Source: Sphingobacterium paludis (lineage in GTDB: Bacteria > Bacteroidota > Bacteroidia > Sphingobacteriales > Sphingobacteriaceae). Taken from it: a DNA stretch of 64,000 nucleotides. Below the pieces are notes generated by a model. The model was not told the DNA's origin. It made no database searches and saw only the letters and a list, made by a program, of their open reading frames with translations. Of the stretch, positions 42,874-52,397 are shown one piece after another. The position numbers and the translations under genes are program-made. The stretch lies in contig NZ_SNZV01000004.1 in assembly GCF_004364125.1 (NCBI RefSeq), positions 430,189 to 494,188 of the forward strand. The letters are read 5' to 3'. Each line of letters opens with the position of its first letter. Within the stretch, counting starts at the first letter, position 1.

Positions 42874-44187
42874 TTATTGAAACACAATGTCCAAGGCACG
42901 TTTTATTGCTAACACCGTTCGTTCCAGATCATCTTCCGTATGTGCACTCGAGATAAACCCAACTTCGTAGCCCGATGGACCAAAATAGATACCCTGATTC
43001 AGTAGAGATCGATGCATGATTTTATACTTTTCCATGGACTGTGGATCAATCTCGTCGGCACGCTTGATCGATTCTTGCGTGGTAAACGCAAACCAAAATA
43101 TGGAACCTATCGTGAAAATTTTTACTTGGTAGTCTTTTTCGGTGATGTAAGCACGCAGTGTGTCGACGAATTGTAAGGTTGTCTGTTCCTGTTTTTCGTA
43201 AAACCCCGGCGAAGCAAGTTGGCGCAACGTCGCGATCCCCGCTGCCATGGCTACGGGATTTCCGGATAGCGTTCCGGCTTGGTATACGCCTCCGTCAGGA
43301 GAAATATGTCCCATTAATTCGTGCGATGCACCATAAGCTCCTACCGGCATACCGCCGCCTATAATTTTACCATATGTGATGATGTCTGGGTGCACGCCGT
43401 AGTAATGCGCAGCACCTTGGAACCCCAAGCGAAACCCCGTGATCACTTCGTCAAAAATCAATAGCGTACCCTGTTCCTGTGTGATTTTTCTTAAGAAATC
43501 GATGTAGGCGTGATCTTGAATCAACAAGCCATTATTTGCTGGAACACCCTCAATGATAACAGCCGCAATTTGATCCTTGAAGGTAACAAAGACTTCTTCT
43601 AATGCCTGCGTGTCGTTCAACGCGATAACGATGGTTTCATCAGCGAAGGCTTTGGGAACGCCTGCGGACGAGGTTTCGCCAAATGTGACTAAGCCTGATC
43701 CGGCTTTGACAAGCAGGGAGTCCGAGTGCCCATGGTAGCAGCCCTCGAATTTCACGATTTTATCTCTCTTCGTGTACCCTCTCGCCAGACGTATCGCAGA
43801 CATTACCGCCTCCGTACCGGAACTCACGAAGCGAATTTTTTCGATATAGGTATTGTTGCTTAAAATAAGTTCGGCTAATTCATTTTCCAATTGGGTGGGT
43901 GCGCCAAAGCTCAGCCCTTTATCGAGCTGCCCGGCAACAGCATTCCTAATTTCTGCATTGTTGTGGCCTAAAATAAGAGGACCCCATGAGCAGCAATAAT
44001 CGATAAATTCGTTACCATCAGCATCCCATAAATGTGCTTTATCGCCGCGTTCAATAAAAAGCGGGGTTCCGTAAACCGATTTAAAAGCCCGCACCGGTGA
44101 GTTTACGCCCCCCGGAAAAAAGTGCTTTGCTTTCTCGAAAAGCTCGGCCGATTTTTCTCTTGATATATCGTGATATTCTTCTGTCAT
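42874..44187 (-). CDS. hemL: Glutamate-1-semialdehyde 2,1-aminomutase
   Basis: PLP enzyme making 5-aminolevulinate from glutamate-1-semialdehyde (C5 heme pathway, tRNA-dependent). Seen: FPGGVNSPVRAF near residue 24, SSGTEAVMSAIRLARG, YHGHSD, and the PLP lysine in YGKIIGGGMPVGAYG (about 265-280). 437 residues. Last gene of the hemA-hemCD-hemB-hemL run, all on the minus strand. Confidence 0.95.
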   Translation of the reverse strand: MTEEYHDISREKSAELFEKAKHFFPGGVNSPVRAFKSVYGTPLFIERGDKAHLWDADGNEFIDYCCSWGPLILGHNNAEIRNAVAGQLDKGLSFGAPTQLENELAELILSNNTYIEKIRFVSSGTEAVMSAIRLARGYTKRDKIVKFEGCYHGHSDSLLVKAGSGLVTFGETSSAGVPKAFADETIVIALNDTQALEEVFVTFKDQIAAVIIEGVPANNGLLIQDHAYIDFLRKITQEQGTLLIFDEVITGFRLGFQGAAHYYGVHPDIITYGKIIGGGMPVGAYGASHELMGHISPDGGVYQAGTLSGNPVAMAAGIATLRQLASPGFYEKQEQTTLQFVDTLRAYITEKDYQVKIFTIGSIFWFAFTTQESIKRADEIDPQSMEKYKIMHRSLLNQGIYFGPSGYEVGFISSAHTEDDLERTVLAIKRALDIVFQ

Positions 44188-44278
44188 TGTTGATGCAATT
44201 TGATGGCTAAGTTATCCAATTTATAGCAATAGACCCTCATCTTTAGGTCAGTATTCTATGGCGTTGTTACAGGCTAAA

Positions 44279-45256
44279 CTACGCTTTTAGCCAACCCTTT
44301 TCCAATACTTCCTTCGCATGGTAGGTAAGGATAGAGGTGGCTCCAGCTCGGCGAAAGCTAAGCAGAGTTTCCATGATTGAACGTTGTTCATCCAGCCAAC
44401 CGTTTTGTACAGCAGCCTTCAACATTGCATATTCTCCAGATACGTTATATACAGCAATAGGAAGATCAAAATTGTCGTGCAGTAGTTTCACAATGTCTAA
44501 GTAGGGCAGGCCAGGCTTGACCATGAGAAAGTCGGCACCTTCCTGCATATCCAGTTGTGCTTCTATGAGCGCTTCTCTGCTGTTGGCAGGGTTCATCTGG
44601 TAACTCTTTTTATCGCCGGCTTTAGGCGCGGAGTTTAACGCATCACGAAAAGGTCCGTAAAATGCAGATGCATATTTTGCCGTGTAAGACATTAATGACA
44701 CCTGTTTGAAACCGTGCGTATCAAGCAGCTCCCTGATGTAGCCTATACGTCCATCCATCATGTCGGAAGGTGCGATAATATCGGCACCGGCTTCCGCATG
44801 TGCCAAGGCCATTTTTCCAAGAATTTCGAGGGTCTCATCGTTCAGGATTTCGCCATTATGCACCAGGCCATCATGGCCGTCTGAGCTATAGGGATCCATA
44901 GCAACATCTGTGACGACACAAGCTTCCGGAAAATTTTTCTTTACTTCTTCGATGGCGCGAAGATAAAGGCTACCTTTCTTGTAGCTCACGGTAGCCAGCT
45001 TATCTTTTAGCGAATCTTCAATATTAGGAAATAGGTCAAAGGATTTTAAGCCCAGCTTCAAACAACTTTCTATTTCACGCAGGAGGTTATCAATCGAATA
45101 CCGGAATATTCCCGGCATAGAAGAGACCTCTGTTTTCTGTCCCTGTCCATCTACGATGAATAAAGGGAAGATCAGATTCGCTGCAGAAATATGATTTTCC
45201 TGCACCATATCGCGGATGACCGCTGATTTTCTATTTCTTCGAGGGCGTTGTAACAT
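44279..45256 (-). CDS. hemB: Porphobilinogen synthase (5-aminolevulinate dehydratase)
   Basis: Condenses two 5-aminolevulinate molecules. Both active-site lysines are seen: SYTAKYASAFYGPFRDA and FLMVKPGLPYLD. The zinc-cysteine triad of E. coli-type enzymes is replaced by an Asp-rich stretch (VAMDPYSSDGHDG), so this is the magnesium-type. 325 residues, normal. A terminator-like hairpin stands between this gene and hemCD. Confidence 0.95.
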   Translation of the reverse strand: MLQRPRRNRKSAVIRDMVQENHISAANLIFPLFIVDGQGQKTEVSSMPGIFRYSIDNLLREIESCLKLGLKSFDLFPNIEDSLKDKLATVSYKKGSLYLRAIEEVKKNFPEACVVTDVAMDPYSSDGHDGLVHNGEILNDETLEILGKMALAHAEAGADIIAPSDMMDGRIGYIRELLDTHGFKQVSLMSYTAKYASAFYGPFRDALNSAPKAGDKKSYQMNPANSREALIEAQLDMQEGADFLMVKPGLPYLDIVKLLHDNFDLPIAVYNVSGEYAMLKAAVQNGWLDEQRSIMETLLSFRRAGATSILTYHAKEVLEKGWLKA

Positions 45257-45276
45257 ATGTTGATTGCATTAAAAGT

Positions 45277-45300
45277 AAAAAAGCTGATCGTTCAGCTTTT
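45277..45300 (-). terminator. Hairpin/terminator between hemCD and hemB
   Basis: Nine-bp stem AAAAGCTGA/TCAGCTTTT with a 4-nt loop; on the minus strand it runs into TTTTTTACTTTT. It can act as a partial terminator inside the heme operon. Confidence 0.6.
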
Positions 45301-45308
45301 CCATAATA

Positions 45309-46898
45309 TTAATAGTTTAAACCAAAGATGGCTTCCGATAAGCCAATTTCATCAGGCGTGAAAGGTAGGGTATAGGATAGGCCCATGGCCTCGATACTTT
45401 TTGCGGTCGAATAGCCAATACAAATGATTTGCTGCCCTGGGTCGACTAAATTCTCTCGAAAATAAGCCTCTACATTGCTCGGACTTGTAAAGATCAATAC
45501 ATCCGCATTGGATTTATCGACATTTTCTTCCAATACCGTTTCGTAAATAGGCATATCGATGATTTTCGTGTCTGGCGTTAAGGCTTGCTGTATAGACATG
45601 AGGGAATCTTTTGCACGGGGAATAAATACCGTTTGACCGTCAACACGTTTTGCAAATTCTTTAGCGATATCTTCGGTCTTGATGCCTAAGTTGTCTCCAG
45701 AAAAATCTGCTACGCGGTCGTACTTCCGCAGCGCATCTTCCGATCCTCGTCCCAAGACCGCGAGTTTTGTGCGTTTCAAGATGACTGGATCGAGTTTGAA
45801 AAAATGGTCGATAGCATTTTTGCTATTGAAAAAAATCCAGTCCGCACGCTTCAGGATAAATGAATCCAACTTGTTTATAGTGGGATATATTTTTATGAGT
45901 GACCGCGCATCGATCTGAATTTTATGCTTGGCTAGGTAACGGCCGAGGTAAGAATTCTCATCCAGGTCTCGCGTGATAAAAACACTCGAAGGCATTTTTC
46001 TGCCTTTTTGAAACTTCGAGAAAATGTGTTCCGCCATACCTTCGGTAGACGCCGACTGGTAATATAGGCGATCCGGGAAATCCTCGTTGTCTTCCGCGAT
46101 AGAGGTCCAGGCTTCATACTTTCCACTTTCGGTTTTCCGGCAAAAACAGCCTAGGGGAGCATGACATCCCCCGTCAAAGAGGTTGAGTACCTTGCGTTCT
46201 ACAGCGATGGTACGCGCCACTTCGCTGTCATTGATTTGCTGCAGCGTTTCGAAAAGCTCTTGATCCGATTCGCGGATCTGTATGGCCAAAACACCTTGTG
46301 CAGGTGCAGGAACCACCTCTATAGGAGCAATCTCTTCAATATGAAAATCTGAAAGATCCATATCTATCCGCATCACGCCAGCTTTGGCCAAAACAATCGC
46401 ATCATACTGCTCATCCCGCAATTTTTGAATACGAGTTTGTAAGTTTCCGCGAAGGTCCGTAAATTCCAAATCAGGTCGTAAAGACAGAAATTGTGCTTTT
46501 CTTCGGTTAGATGATGTGCCTACCGTAGCGTTGTGTTTTAAAGAAAGTCTCTTCTTCAGGTCAACACAATCTTTATGGATGATGATCAACTCGGCGGGAT
46601 CCTCACGTTCCGATACGGAAGCGATGATTAGTCCGGGAGGATTTACTGTAGGAAGATCTTTATGCGAGTGAACAGCAAGGTCTATTTGGCTAGATAACAA
46701 TTCTTCCTCTAACTCCTTGGTGAAAAATCCCTTACCTTCCAGTTTGTCTAACCGCAAATGTTGAATAATATCACCTTGTGTTTTGATTATCTTTAGTTCA
46801 GACTCCACGCCAATTTCGGAAAGACGGGCTTTAACGTGATTGGCTTGCCACAATGCGAGCTGACTACCCCGGGTTCCAATAATAAGTTTCCTATTCAC
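45309..46898 (-). CDS. hemCD: Fused hydroxymethylbilane synthase and uroporphyrinogen-III synthase
   Basis: 529 residues in one frame. Residues 1-~300 are HemC: GTRGSQLALWQA, KGFFTKELEEELL, HSHKDLPT, and the dipyrromethane cofactor cysteine C245 in FDGGCHAPLG. Residues ~303-529 are HemD-like (SSVFITRD, FFNSKNAIDHFF, VFIPRAKDS, DVLIFTSPSNVEAYF). The two enzymes act one after the other, so fusion may help pass on the unstable linear tetrapyrrole. Starts at GTG 46898. Such fusions are known in Bacteroidota. Confidence 0.93.
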   Translation of the reverse strand: MNRKLIIGTRGSQLALWQANHVKARLSEIGVESELKIIKTQGDIIQHLRLDKLEGKGFFTKELEEELLSSQIDLAVHSHKDLPTVNPPGLIIASVSEREDPAELIIIHKDCVDLKKRLSLKHNATVGTSSNRRKAQFLSLRPDLEFTDLRGNLQTRIQKLRDEQYDAIVLAKAGVMRIDMDLSDFHIEEIAPIEVVPAPAQGVLAIQIRESDQELFETLQQINDSEVARTIAVERKVLNLFDGGCHAPLGCFCRKTESGKYEAWTSIAEDNEDFPDRLYYQSASTEGMAEHIFSKFQKGRKMPSSVFITRDLDENSYLGRYLAKHKIQIDARSLIKIYPTINKLDSFILKRADWIFFNSKNAIDHFFKLDPVILKRTKLAVLGRGSEDALRKYDRVADFSGDNLGIKTEDIAKEFAKRVDGQTVFIPRAKDSLMSIQQALTPDTKIIDMPIYETVLEENVDKSNADVLIFTSPSNVEAYFRENLVDPGQQIICIGYSTAKSIEAMGLSYTLPFTPDEIGLSEAIFGLNY

Positions 46899-47006
46899 TC
46901 TTGATACTTTTGTATGTTGAAAATGCGTACAAAGTTAACCAAATAGTCATACAATCCTGACTTATAATGTCAGAATTAGGCTACATTTCAAAACTGCTGA
47001 AACGCG

Positions 47007-48248
47007 TTAATTAATTTCAGATTGGGAGTTTTTAACCAGAATCTCTTTCGCCATTAACATCGGAACTTTGATGTATTTTTTCTCCATATAGTTAATGACT
47101 TTCTCTAAAACCTCACGAGCTTGTGGATCGAGTTTCTGTACATCTTGCGCAAAAACTTCATTCAGCGCAAAGGATTTAATTTCCTTTATTTTCTCAGGCA
47201 CCTCACGCATAGCCACTTCGACTCTACGTTGTTTGACCAGCGGAAGGAACTCTTGGATATTTTGTTGAATGATAGCATCAGCGCTATCCAATTCATTATA
47301 ACGGTCTTGCTTATTTTTTTCCGCGATAGCTTGTAAGCTGCTTACCTCGATGTAATGCATAGGGAACGATGCGACAACTTCTGCATCAACATCGTTAGGC
47401 ACGGCGAGGTCAACAACCACTTTTTTATCCGTTTCGCCATTCAATAATGAATGGTATAGATTACTGTCGATAATGGCTTCTGGAGATCCAGTACAAACAA
47501 TCATTACATCAAACCCCTTTTTATATTTGCCTAACTCAGATAGGGGATAGGCTTCGGCATTTAGCTCTGTCGCTAACTTTTGCGCATTCTTCAATGTACG
47601 ATTGAAGACCACAAAATTGGAATGTTGATGTTTCTTTAAATATTTTGCTAGGTTTTGGTTGGTTTCCCCAGAGCCAATAACCAATATACGAGGATTTTGA
47701 GCGAGCTTGATTTCTTTGAGCTTGCGATAAGCAAGTGAAACCACGGAGATAGGATTGCGAGAAATGTTAGTGTAGGTGTAGACTTCTTTCGCTGTCTTTA
47801 CCAATCGGTCCATGACCAAGCGTAAATAATCTCCCGTAAAACCAGCTTCGCGGCATCTTTCGTAAGCGCGCCGCACCTGGGCCAAAATTTCTTTCTCGCC
47901 GACAACTAAGCTTTCTAACGAACAAGACATGCGAAACAAATGTGTTAAAGCGTCCATGCCCGAATAGCGTGTTACTTGCCCAAGATAGCACTGCAAGCGC
48001 TCACTAGGAACACAAAAGTTCATCCGGTGCATGAAATTTGCAATAAAATCATCATTGAGTTCATGCGCGCCAGAAAAAACAAACTCCACACGATTGCACG
48101 TTGCAATGTAAAAAATCTCTGGAATGTCGAGCGTATTCTTTAGGTTAATCAAGCGTTCTTCCAACTCCTCGTTGCAGATTACCAAATTGCCCAAGTCTTT
48201 TAATTCGACGTGCTTGTGGGTAAATGCTATTACTTTTAAATTCTTCAA
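47007..48248 (-). CDS. hemA: Glutamyl-tRNA reductase
   Basis: First enzyme of C5 heme synthesis, reducing Glu-tRNA-Glu to the semialdehyde. Catalytic Cys in YIATCNRVEF (about residue 50), GEKEILAQVR, NADPH-binding RILVIGSGETNQNLAKYL near 193, VFNRT, and the C-terminal dimerisation helices. 413 residues. The start codon is TTG at 48248 (no ATG nearby gives the normal KNLKVIAFTHK N-terminus). A consensus -7 box lies 28 nt upstream. Confidence 0.93.
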   Translation of the reverse strand: MKNLKVIAFTHKHVELKDLGNLVICNEELEERLINLKNTLDIPEIFYIATCNRVEFVFSGAHELNDDFIANFMHRMNFCVPSERLQCYLGQVTRYSGMDALTHLFRMSCSLESLVVGEKEILAQVRRAYERCREAGFTGDYLRLVMDRLVKTAKEVYTYTNISRNPISVVSLAYRKLKEIKLAQNPRILVIGSGETNQNLAKYLKKHQHSNFVVFNRTLKNAQKLATELNAEAYPLSELGKYKKGFDVMIVCTGSPEAIIDSNLYHSLLNGETDKKVVVDLAVPNDVDAEVVASFPMHYIEVSSLQAIAEKNKQDRYNELDSADAIIQQNIQEFLPLVKQRRVEVAMREVPEKIKEIKSFALNEVFAQDVQKLDPQAREVLEKVINYMEKKYIKVPMLMAKEILVKNSQSEIN

Positions 48249-48276
48249 AGCTTATCTTGCTCTATTTTTCTCCCTG

Positions 48277-48284
48277 CAAATGTA
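48277..48284 (-). promoter_or_regulatory. Predicted -7 box of the heme operon
   Basis: CAAATGTA on the plus strand is TACATTTG on the minus, a match to TAnnTTTG. A CAAA 23 nt further (48308-48311) might be the -33. Confidence 0.45.
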
Positions 48285-48535
48285 GATGAAAGCAAAAGGT
48301 TTTCTGTCAAAAATCTGTCAATACGGAGAATTTAGAATGATTTTAAATAGTATCGAGTTTTTGATAATTATCTATCTAACAGTTTGTTGTGTGTGTTATC
48401 GGCAATAGTAGTGCGCCTGGGTGCCAATCTCTTGCGAAATACATCCGTTATGCACCGTATTTTTTTTCATTTTTCTACAAAAGCCTGTAAAAATCGGCCG
48501 ATAATTATAAATCTTTGTATACAAATTTAGAGCAT

Positions 48536-48958
48536 ATGTATATCCTTAGAAAACCAGTAGCGTTAACAGGCATTTTCATCTCGGCGCTTGCGCCTGTCTT
48601 TCTTCCCTTTTTAAAAGTGCCTGTCAAAGGAAATTGGAATTTATACCAAACGGACGTCAGTTTGTTTTTTGTTACCTACGGTTTATTGGCACTCTGCGTA
48701 CTCGCATTCTTTTTGCGCAATGTCACTTTTTATCGGCTATGTAGCAAATTGTATTTGGGTTGGTGCGTCGTAGGTTTCCTTGCCGTTTATTTTAAAATCC
48801 ACAACTACTTCGGGATGAAATTTGTAGACGGTTTGCTGTCGCAGAGCCTGCACCTGAAATGGGGCTGGATTGTTTTATTTGCTGGAAGCCTCATTCTCTT
48901 ATTTAGCGTACAAAAGAATACGCTTACTTCGGTATCCGAACTGGGTAATGAAGCTTAG
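48536..48958 (+). CDS. Small membrane protein with four hydrophobic segments
   Basis: 140 residues from the ATG at 48536 (the frame continues to a TTG at 48515). Hydrophobic segments at about 9-25, 42-60, 68-85 and 110-127. No family is recognised. It diverges from hemA and converges on the DUF2027 gene; a hairpin at 48974-49015 follows. Confidence 0.65.
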   Translation: MYILRKPVALTGIFISALAPVFLPFLKVPVKGNWNLYQTDVSLFFVTYGLLALCVLAFFLRNVTFYRLCSKLYLGWCVVGFLAVYFKIHNYFGMKFVDGLLSQSLHLKWGWIVLFAGSLILLFSVQKNTLTSVSELGNEA

Positions 48959-48973
48959 TGAGTAAGGTCTTAG

Positions 48974-49015
48974 GCGAGGTCTTTGTGGAAACAAATGTTG
49001 CCCCGAAGACCTCGC
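48974..49015. terminator. Hairpin between convergent genes
   Basis: Perfect 10-bp stem GCGAGGTCTT/AAGACCTCGC with a 22-nt loop; no T-run on either strand. Likely end point for the genes on both sides. Confidence 0.5.
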
Positions 49016-49035
49016 TTCACAACGACCTACAGGTA

Positions 49036-49689
49036 TCAGCGTTTATTCGGGCGGTGACTGATAAAGTGATCTTTTAATTTATCCAATCCGATGTTTTCTT
49101 CGGGCTTGTCTAATTCAAAGCGCCAAATTTTAGTATCCATGATCTCGTCATTATCTTTGGACTGGATCAAGTCGAGTGGTTTCACGCGAAACTCTTTCAC
49201 GATCGGAGCCTTCGCCGTATGAGCTTGCATACTGGCTCTAATGATTTGAATGTGAAAAGTAGGCCATTTGCCCACAGTGCTGAAATTTGCCGTGTAAAAC
49301 TGTACAAAATCCTGCCGAGGCACCTTTTCCGCAAATAGACCAGTCACCTTATTACCGCTTGTTTCGCTAATGGAAACCAATAATTCGAAAGAGGCGTGGT
49401 TTACTATGAAAAACTTCGCTAGGCCATCACGTTGCTCCCCCTCAATTCCCAAATAGATACCACGCTCGACTATGGGCAAGTTTGAGGCTAACGAGGATGT
49501 TGTTTTCACCTCCTCATCATCCACATGGCGCATATTGCCGTGTACCAATGTGATCTTACTCACCAACACCGGAATTTCAAATCCAGATTCATCCGTAACA
49601 CCGACGATATCATTGTTTTGAAAGGAAGTGATACGCCCTTCTATAGGTTCGTCTACGAAACGAACTAAATCTCCTATTTTATACTTCAT
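49036..49689 (-). CDS. DUF2027-family protein (without a C-terminal Smr domain)
   Basis: 217 residues. N-terminal KOW/SH3-like start MKYKIGDLVRFVDEPIEG, then VGVTDESGFEIPVLVSKITLV as in Bacteroidota DUF2027 proteins. Relatives I recall are ~330-350 residues and end in an Smr nuclease-like domain; this one stops after KDHFISHRPNKR with nothing Smr-like before the next feature. It is either a natural short form or a truncation. Next to a class-V aminotransferase gene (3 nt). Confidence 0.75.
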   Translation of the reverse strand: MKYKIGDLVRFVDEPIEGRITSFQNNDIVGVTDESGFEIPVLVSKITLVHGNMRHVDDEEVKTTSSLASNLPIVERGIYLGIEGEQRDGLAKFFIVNHASFELLVSISETSGNKVTGLFAEKVPRQDFVQFYTANFSTVGKWPTFHIQIIRASMQAHTAKAPIVKEFRVKPLDLIQSKDNDEIMDTKIWRFELDKPEENIGLDKLKDHFISHRPNKR

Positions 49690-49692
49690 TTT

Positions 49693-50784
49693 CTAGTTGT
49701 GCTTATTTTTAAAACCATCGATATGTTCCAGTAAATGCTGTACATCCTCTTCTGTATTATATAGATGTAAACCTATGCGAATGCCACTACCGCGTGGGAA
49801 ACACATGATACCAGCATCCATCAAAGACTGATAATGTACCTGGGGGAGCTGTATATTGATTAAACTCGAGCGGCTTTCCCGGGCCGCGATTTCGGGCAAC
49901 AATAAGTGACGACCGGCCAGTTCTTCATGCGCAAATTGGGAAAGATGCTGGATATGGTTCCGGATTTGCTCGAAGCCAAGTTGTGTCAAGAATTTTGAAG
50001 ACTCTCCCAAGGTTCCATGGCTCAGTGTATCCTGATGTCCGGGCTCAAAGAACGTTTGCAAGATCGATTTCTGCTCCCACATGGCCTCTTGCGGTCGGGG
50101 GACCTGTGTCAGACCCTTTTCTAGCGCACGCATGAACTGCTCACTTAGCAAAAGAAATCCGTTTCCAAAGCCCGACATAAGCCATTTGTAACCGCTGCCA
50201 CCCAATGCATCAAATCCGGACGTATTAAACGAAAAAGGCTCCGTTCCCAAATATTGCGTTCCATCTCCAATGATGAGCACATTCGGGTAGGCCTGCTTCA
50301 GTTCTTTGATAAAGTCCAGATCTATTTTCATGCCGCTGATGTATTGCACTATGCTCAAGGCAAATACATCAGGTTTAAATTGTTTGAAAGCTTCCCAGAT
50401 ATGGGTTTCCAAGTCTGCATCAACGACAACGTGTTGGTGCGGGAAGCGCCTATTGATCACAGGGTAGTTAAGCGATGGATAGTCCTCATCCAGCAGAAGA
50501 AACTTCGTATCCGCCGGCAACCTGTCCAACAGGGTGCTGTAGCCGAAAGAAAAATTGGGCGTACAAAAAACCTGTTGGCTATTTACATCAAAGGCCTGGC
50601 CAATAGCTTCCCGAACCGATTGGATGAGCTCGCCCTGCTGGTTGCGCAGTAAGCTATCTGGCTCAAAAAAAGCCTGCTCTCGCTGTGCACGCCACGCGTG
50701 CACCTGCGTGGGAACCAAACCATTTCCAGGCGTGTTTAAATAGTTGATGCCTTGCGGTATGTCAAAATATTGCTTAAAGTGCAT
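49693..50784 (-). CDS. PLP-dependent aminotransferase class V-fold protein
   Basis: 363 residues. Starts [16 protein letters not shown]; cofactor Asp in [10 protein letters not shown], and the Schiff-base Lys in [16 protein letters not shown] (about residue 200). C-terminal small domain ends [16 protein letters not shown]. Related to cysteine-desulfurase/isopenicillin-epimerase-like enzymes, but the substrate is unclear. The start overlaps the aat stop by 11 nt. Confidence 0.85.
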   Translation of the reverse strand: MHFKQYFDIPQGINYLNTPGNGLVPTQVHAWRAQREQAFFEPDSLLRNQQGELIQSVREAIGQAFDVNSQQVFCTPNFSFGYSTLLDRLPADTKFLLLDEDYPSLNYPVINRRFPHQHVVVDADLETHIWEAFKQFKPDVFALSIVQYISGMKIDLDFIKELKQAYPNVLIIGDGTQYLGTEPFSFNTSGFDALGGSGYKWLMSGFGNGFLLLSEQFMRALEKGLTQVPRPQEAMWEQKSILQTFFEPGHQDTLSHGTLGESSKFLTQLGFEQIRNHIQHLSQFAHEELAGRHLLLPEIAARESRSSLINIQLPQVHYQSLMDAGIMCFPRGSGIRIGLHLYNTEEDVQHLLEHIDGFKNKHN

Positions 50785-51430
50785 GTGCTGTAAAATGTTG
50801 TTGCTGCAGCAAGCTATAATAGGACTCTCCCGGCATAAAGGACGCGCCTAAAGACGAGAGATGTTCCGAATAGACTTGGCAGTCGATAAGCTTAAAATCA
50901 AAATGTTTGCAGAGGTAGATCAGTGCCATTTTCGAGGCGTTGGAAACATGTGAAAACATACTTTCACCACAGAAAACGCTACCGATTTGAATACCGTAAA
51001 GCCCACCGACTAATTTGTTTGCTGGCGTGTAAACTTCCATGCTGTGGGCATAGCCAAGCTCGTGGAGTTTGATATAGGCTTTTTGCATGTCATGGGTAAT
51101 CCAGGTGCCATCCTGTTCTGCCCGCGGTGTGGCTGCACAATGCGCGATGACCTCCGCAAAGGAGCGGTTGTGCCTCACAACTAAATCGCTATTGCGTAAA
51201 AATTGCCGCATGCTTTTACTGATTTTTATGTCCTTTGGCTGCAGCACGAAGCGCTCGGGTGGTGCGTACCACAAGATGGGCGTATCGGCCGAATACCAAG
51301 GAAAGATACCATGCTGGTAGGCTAAAAGAAGGCGTTCTACAGATAAATCGCCTCCCACAGCCAGCAGCCCATCTTCATCAGCTAGTGAAGGATGTGGGAA
51401 TAGCAGTTCGTTATCTAACCGGTAGGGCAT
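50774..51430 (-). CDS. aat: Leucyl/phenylalanyl-tRNA-protein transferase
   Basis: Adds Leu or Phe to N-terminal Arg/Lys of proteins, marking them for ClpS/ClpAP. Family blocks: [40 protein letters not shown], and [19 protein letters not shown]. The ATG at 51430 gives 218 residues; the in-frame TTG at 51445 is less likely. Followed by the aminotransferase with an 11-nt overlap. Confidence 0.95.
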   Translation of the reverse strand: MPYRLDNELLFPHPSLADEDGLLAVGGDLSVERLLLAYQHGIFPWYSADTPILWYAPPERFVLQPKDIKISKSMRQFLRNSDLVVRHNRSFAEVIAHCAATPRAEQDGTWITHDMQKAYIKLHELGYAHSMEVYTPANKLVGGLYGIQIGSVFCGESMFSHVSNASKMALIYLCKHFDFKLIDCQVYSEHLSSLGASFMPGESYYSLLQQQHFTAHAL

Positions 51431-51459
51431 AAGGTTGTACAGCAAAAAAAACCAGATGG

Positions 51460-51831
51460 CTAATCTGGTTGTCTAGGTTCTTTACTTATTTCTTCAAAAA
51501 GCTTGTCCATGTGCTCTACATACTCATTGGTATCGTCCAGGAAGAATTCCAATTGTGGTACTATCCGGGCTTGGTTCTTAATGCGTGTGCCTAGTTTATA
51601 GCGTATTTCGGTAGTCTTCGCTTGAATGCTGGATAGATCGTCTTTCGCTGTTTTCGTATTTAAAAAGCTTAAATACACACGCGCAATGGCTAAATCAGGC
51701 GTAACGCGAACCCGTGTAACGGTTATAAAAGCGCCTGGAGCCCAGCTATTGCCTTCTCGCTGAAAAAGCTCAGCAAGATCTTGTTGAATAACCCCTGCAA
51801 ATCGTTGTTGTCGTTTACTTTCTGTTCCCAT
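51460..51831 (-). CDS. rbfA: Ribosome-binding factor A
   Basis: 123 residues, KH-like fold needed for 16S rRNA processing and cold adaptation. Seen: [22 protein letters not shown] at the start, [21 protein letters not shown], and [37 protein letters not shown]. It is 29 nt upstream of aat on the minus strand. A possible leader transcript with terminator lies upstream (51925-52138). Confidence 0.92.
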   Translation of the reverse strand: MGTESKRQQRFAGVIQQDLAELFQREGNSWAPGAFITVTRVRVTPDLAIARVYLSFLNTKTAKDDLSSIQAKTTEIRYKLGTRIKNQARIVPQLEFFLDDTNEYVEHMDKLFEEISKEPRQPD

Positions 51832-51924
51832 AACATGTTATTTTCTCTATTACCATAAAATGTAAGTAAGCAGACCAGCTACCTCTTACAAAGGTAACAA
51901 TTAAAGCTGATTATCGTGTTAAAA

Positions 51925-51955
51925 GAAAAGCGTATCACAGGTCGAGATACGCTTT
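51925..51955 (-). terminator. Terminator-like hairpin upstream of rbfA
   Basis: Perfect 10-bp stem AAAGCGTATC/GATACGCTTT with a 9-nt loop, followed on the minus strand by TTCTTTT. It stands between a consensus minus-strand promoter (52108-52138) and rbfA, so it either ends a small RNA or attenuates rbfA. Confidence 0.6.
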
Positions 51956-52107
51956 CAGAACAAAATTAGTTTATAAATGGTTAGCTGTATTTTTTCAAGA
52001 TTTCAGACCTTCGTCTATCAAATTTAGTTCGTTTACTCCTGGTAATAAAGTGTAAGTATCAACTCACTATCTTTATTTCTATTTCTTCCATTTCCCCTTT
52101 ACTTCTA

Positions 52108-52138
52108 CAAACATAGGTATATAAACTATTCGTGCAAA
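52108..52138 (-). promoter_or_regulatory. Consensus minus-strand promoter upstream of rbfA
   Basis: On the minus strand TTTG (52138-52135), 19 nt, TATGTTTG (52115-52108): a full consensus match. Start near 52101; the transcript would meet the hairpin at 51955 after about 150 nt. Confidence 0.55.
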
Positions 52139-52153
52139 GACTTTTTTTAAAAT

Positions 52154-52174
52154 AAAGTGAGTGATCACTTTTTT
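52154..52174. terminator. Compact hairpin with a GTGA loop
   Basis: Seven-bp stem AAAGTGA/TCACTTT with a GNRA-type loop (GTGA) and T-rich tails on both strands. It separates the rbfA and argH regulatory regions. Confidence 0.55.
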
Positions 52175-52299
52175 GTATCTATTTCTTGGTTTTTTGAAGC
52201 ATGTAAATTAACCTCCTTTGTTTGCGTTGTACTTTACTGTAGACCATGCCAACGGCTGTAAGCGTCAGTAAACTTTTGTGAGTACTATACCAGAAATGC

Positions 52300-52331
52300 T
52301 TTACGATTGTTCGCAAAGAATAGTAAATTTG
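52300..52331 (+). promoter_or_regulatory. Predicted argH promoter
   Basis: TTTA at 52300-52303 (one off TTTG), 20 nt, then TAAATTTG at 52324-52331. Start near 52338, about 60 nt before the argH ATG. Confidence 0.5.
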
Positions 52332-52397
52332 GAGCGCCGTGGATGAACGGTTTATAGCGAAAGCTTCTATTTCCGATAATATTAAAAAAGCAAGCAA

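Noticed and set aside
52296..52346. A 16-codon ORF ending in two arginine codons upstream of argH, like a leader peptide
   Set aside because: The best argH promoter (-7 box at 52324-52331) lies inside or after this ORF, so it would not be in the message. Short ORFs with two late Arg codons are common by chance.
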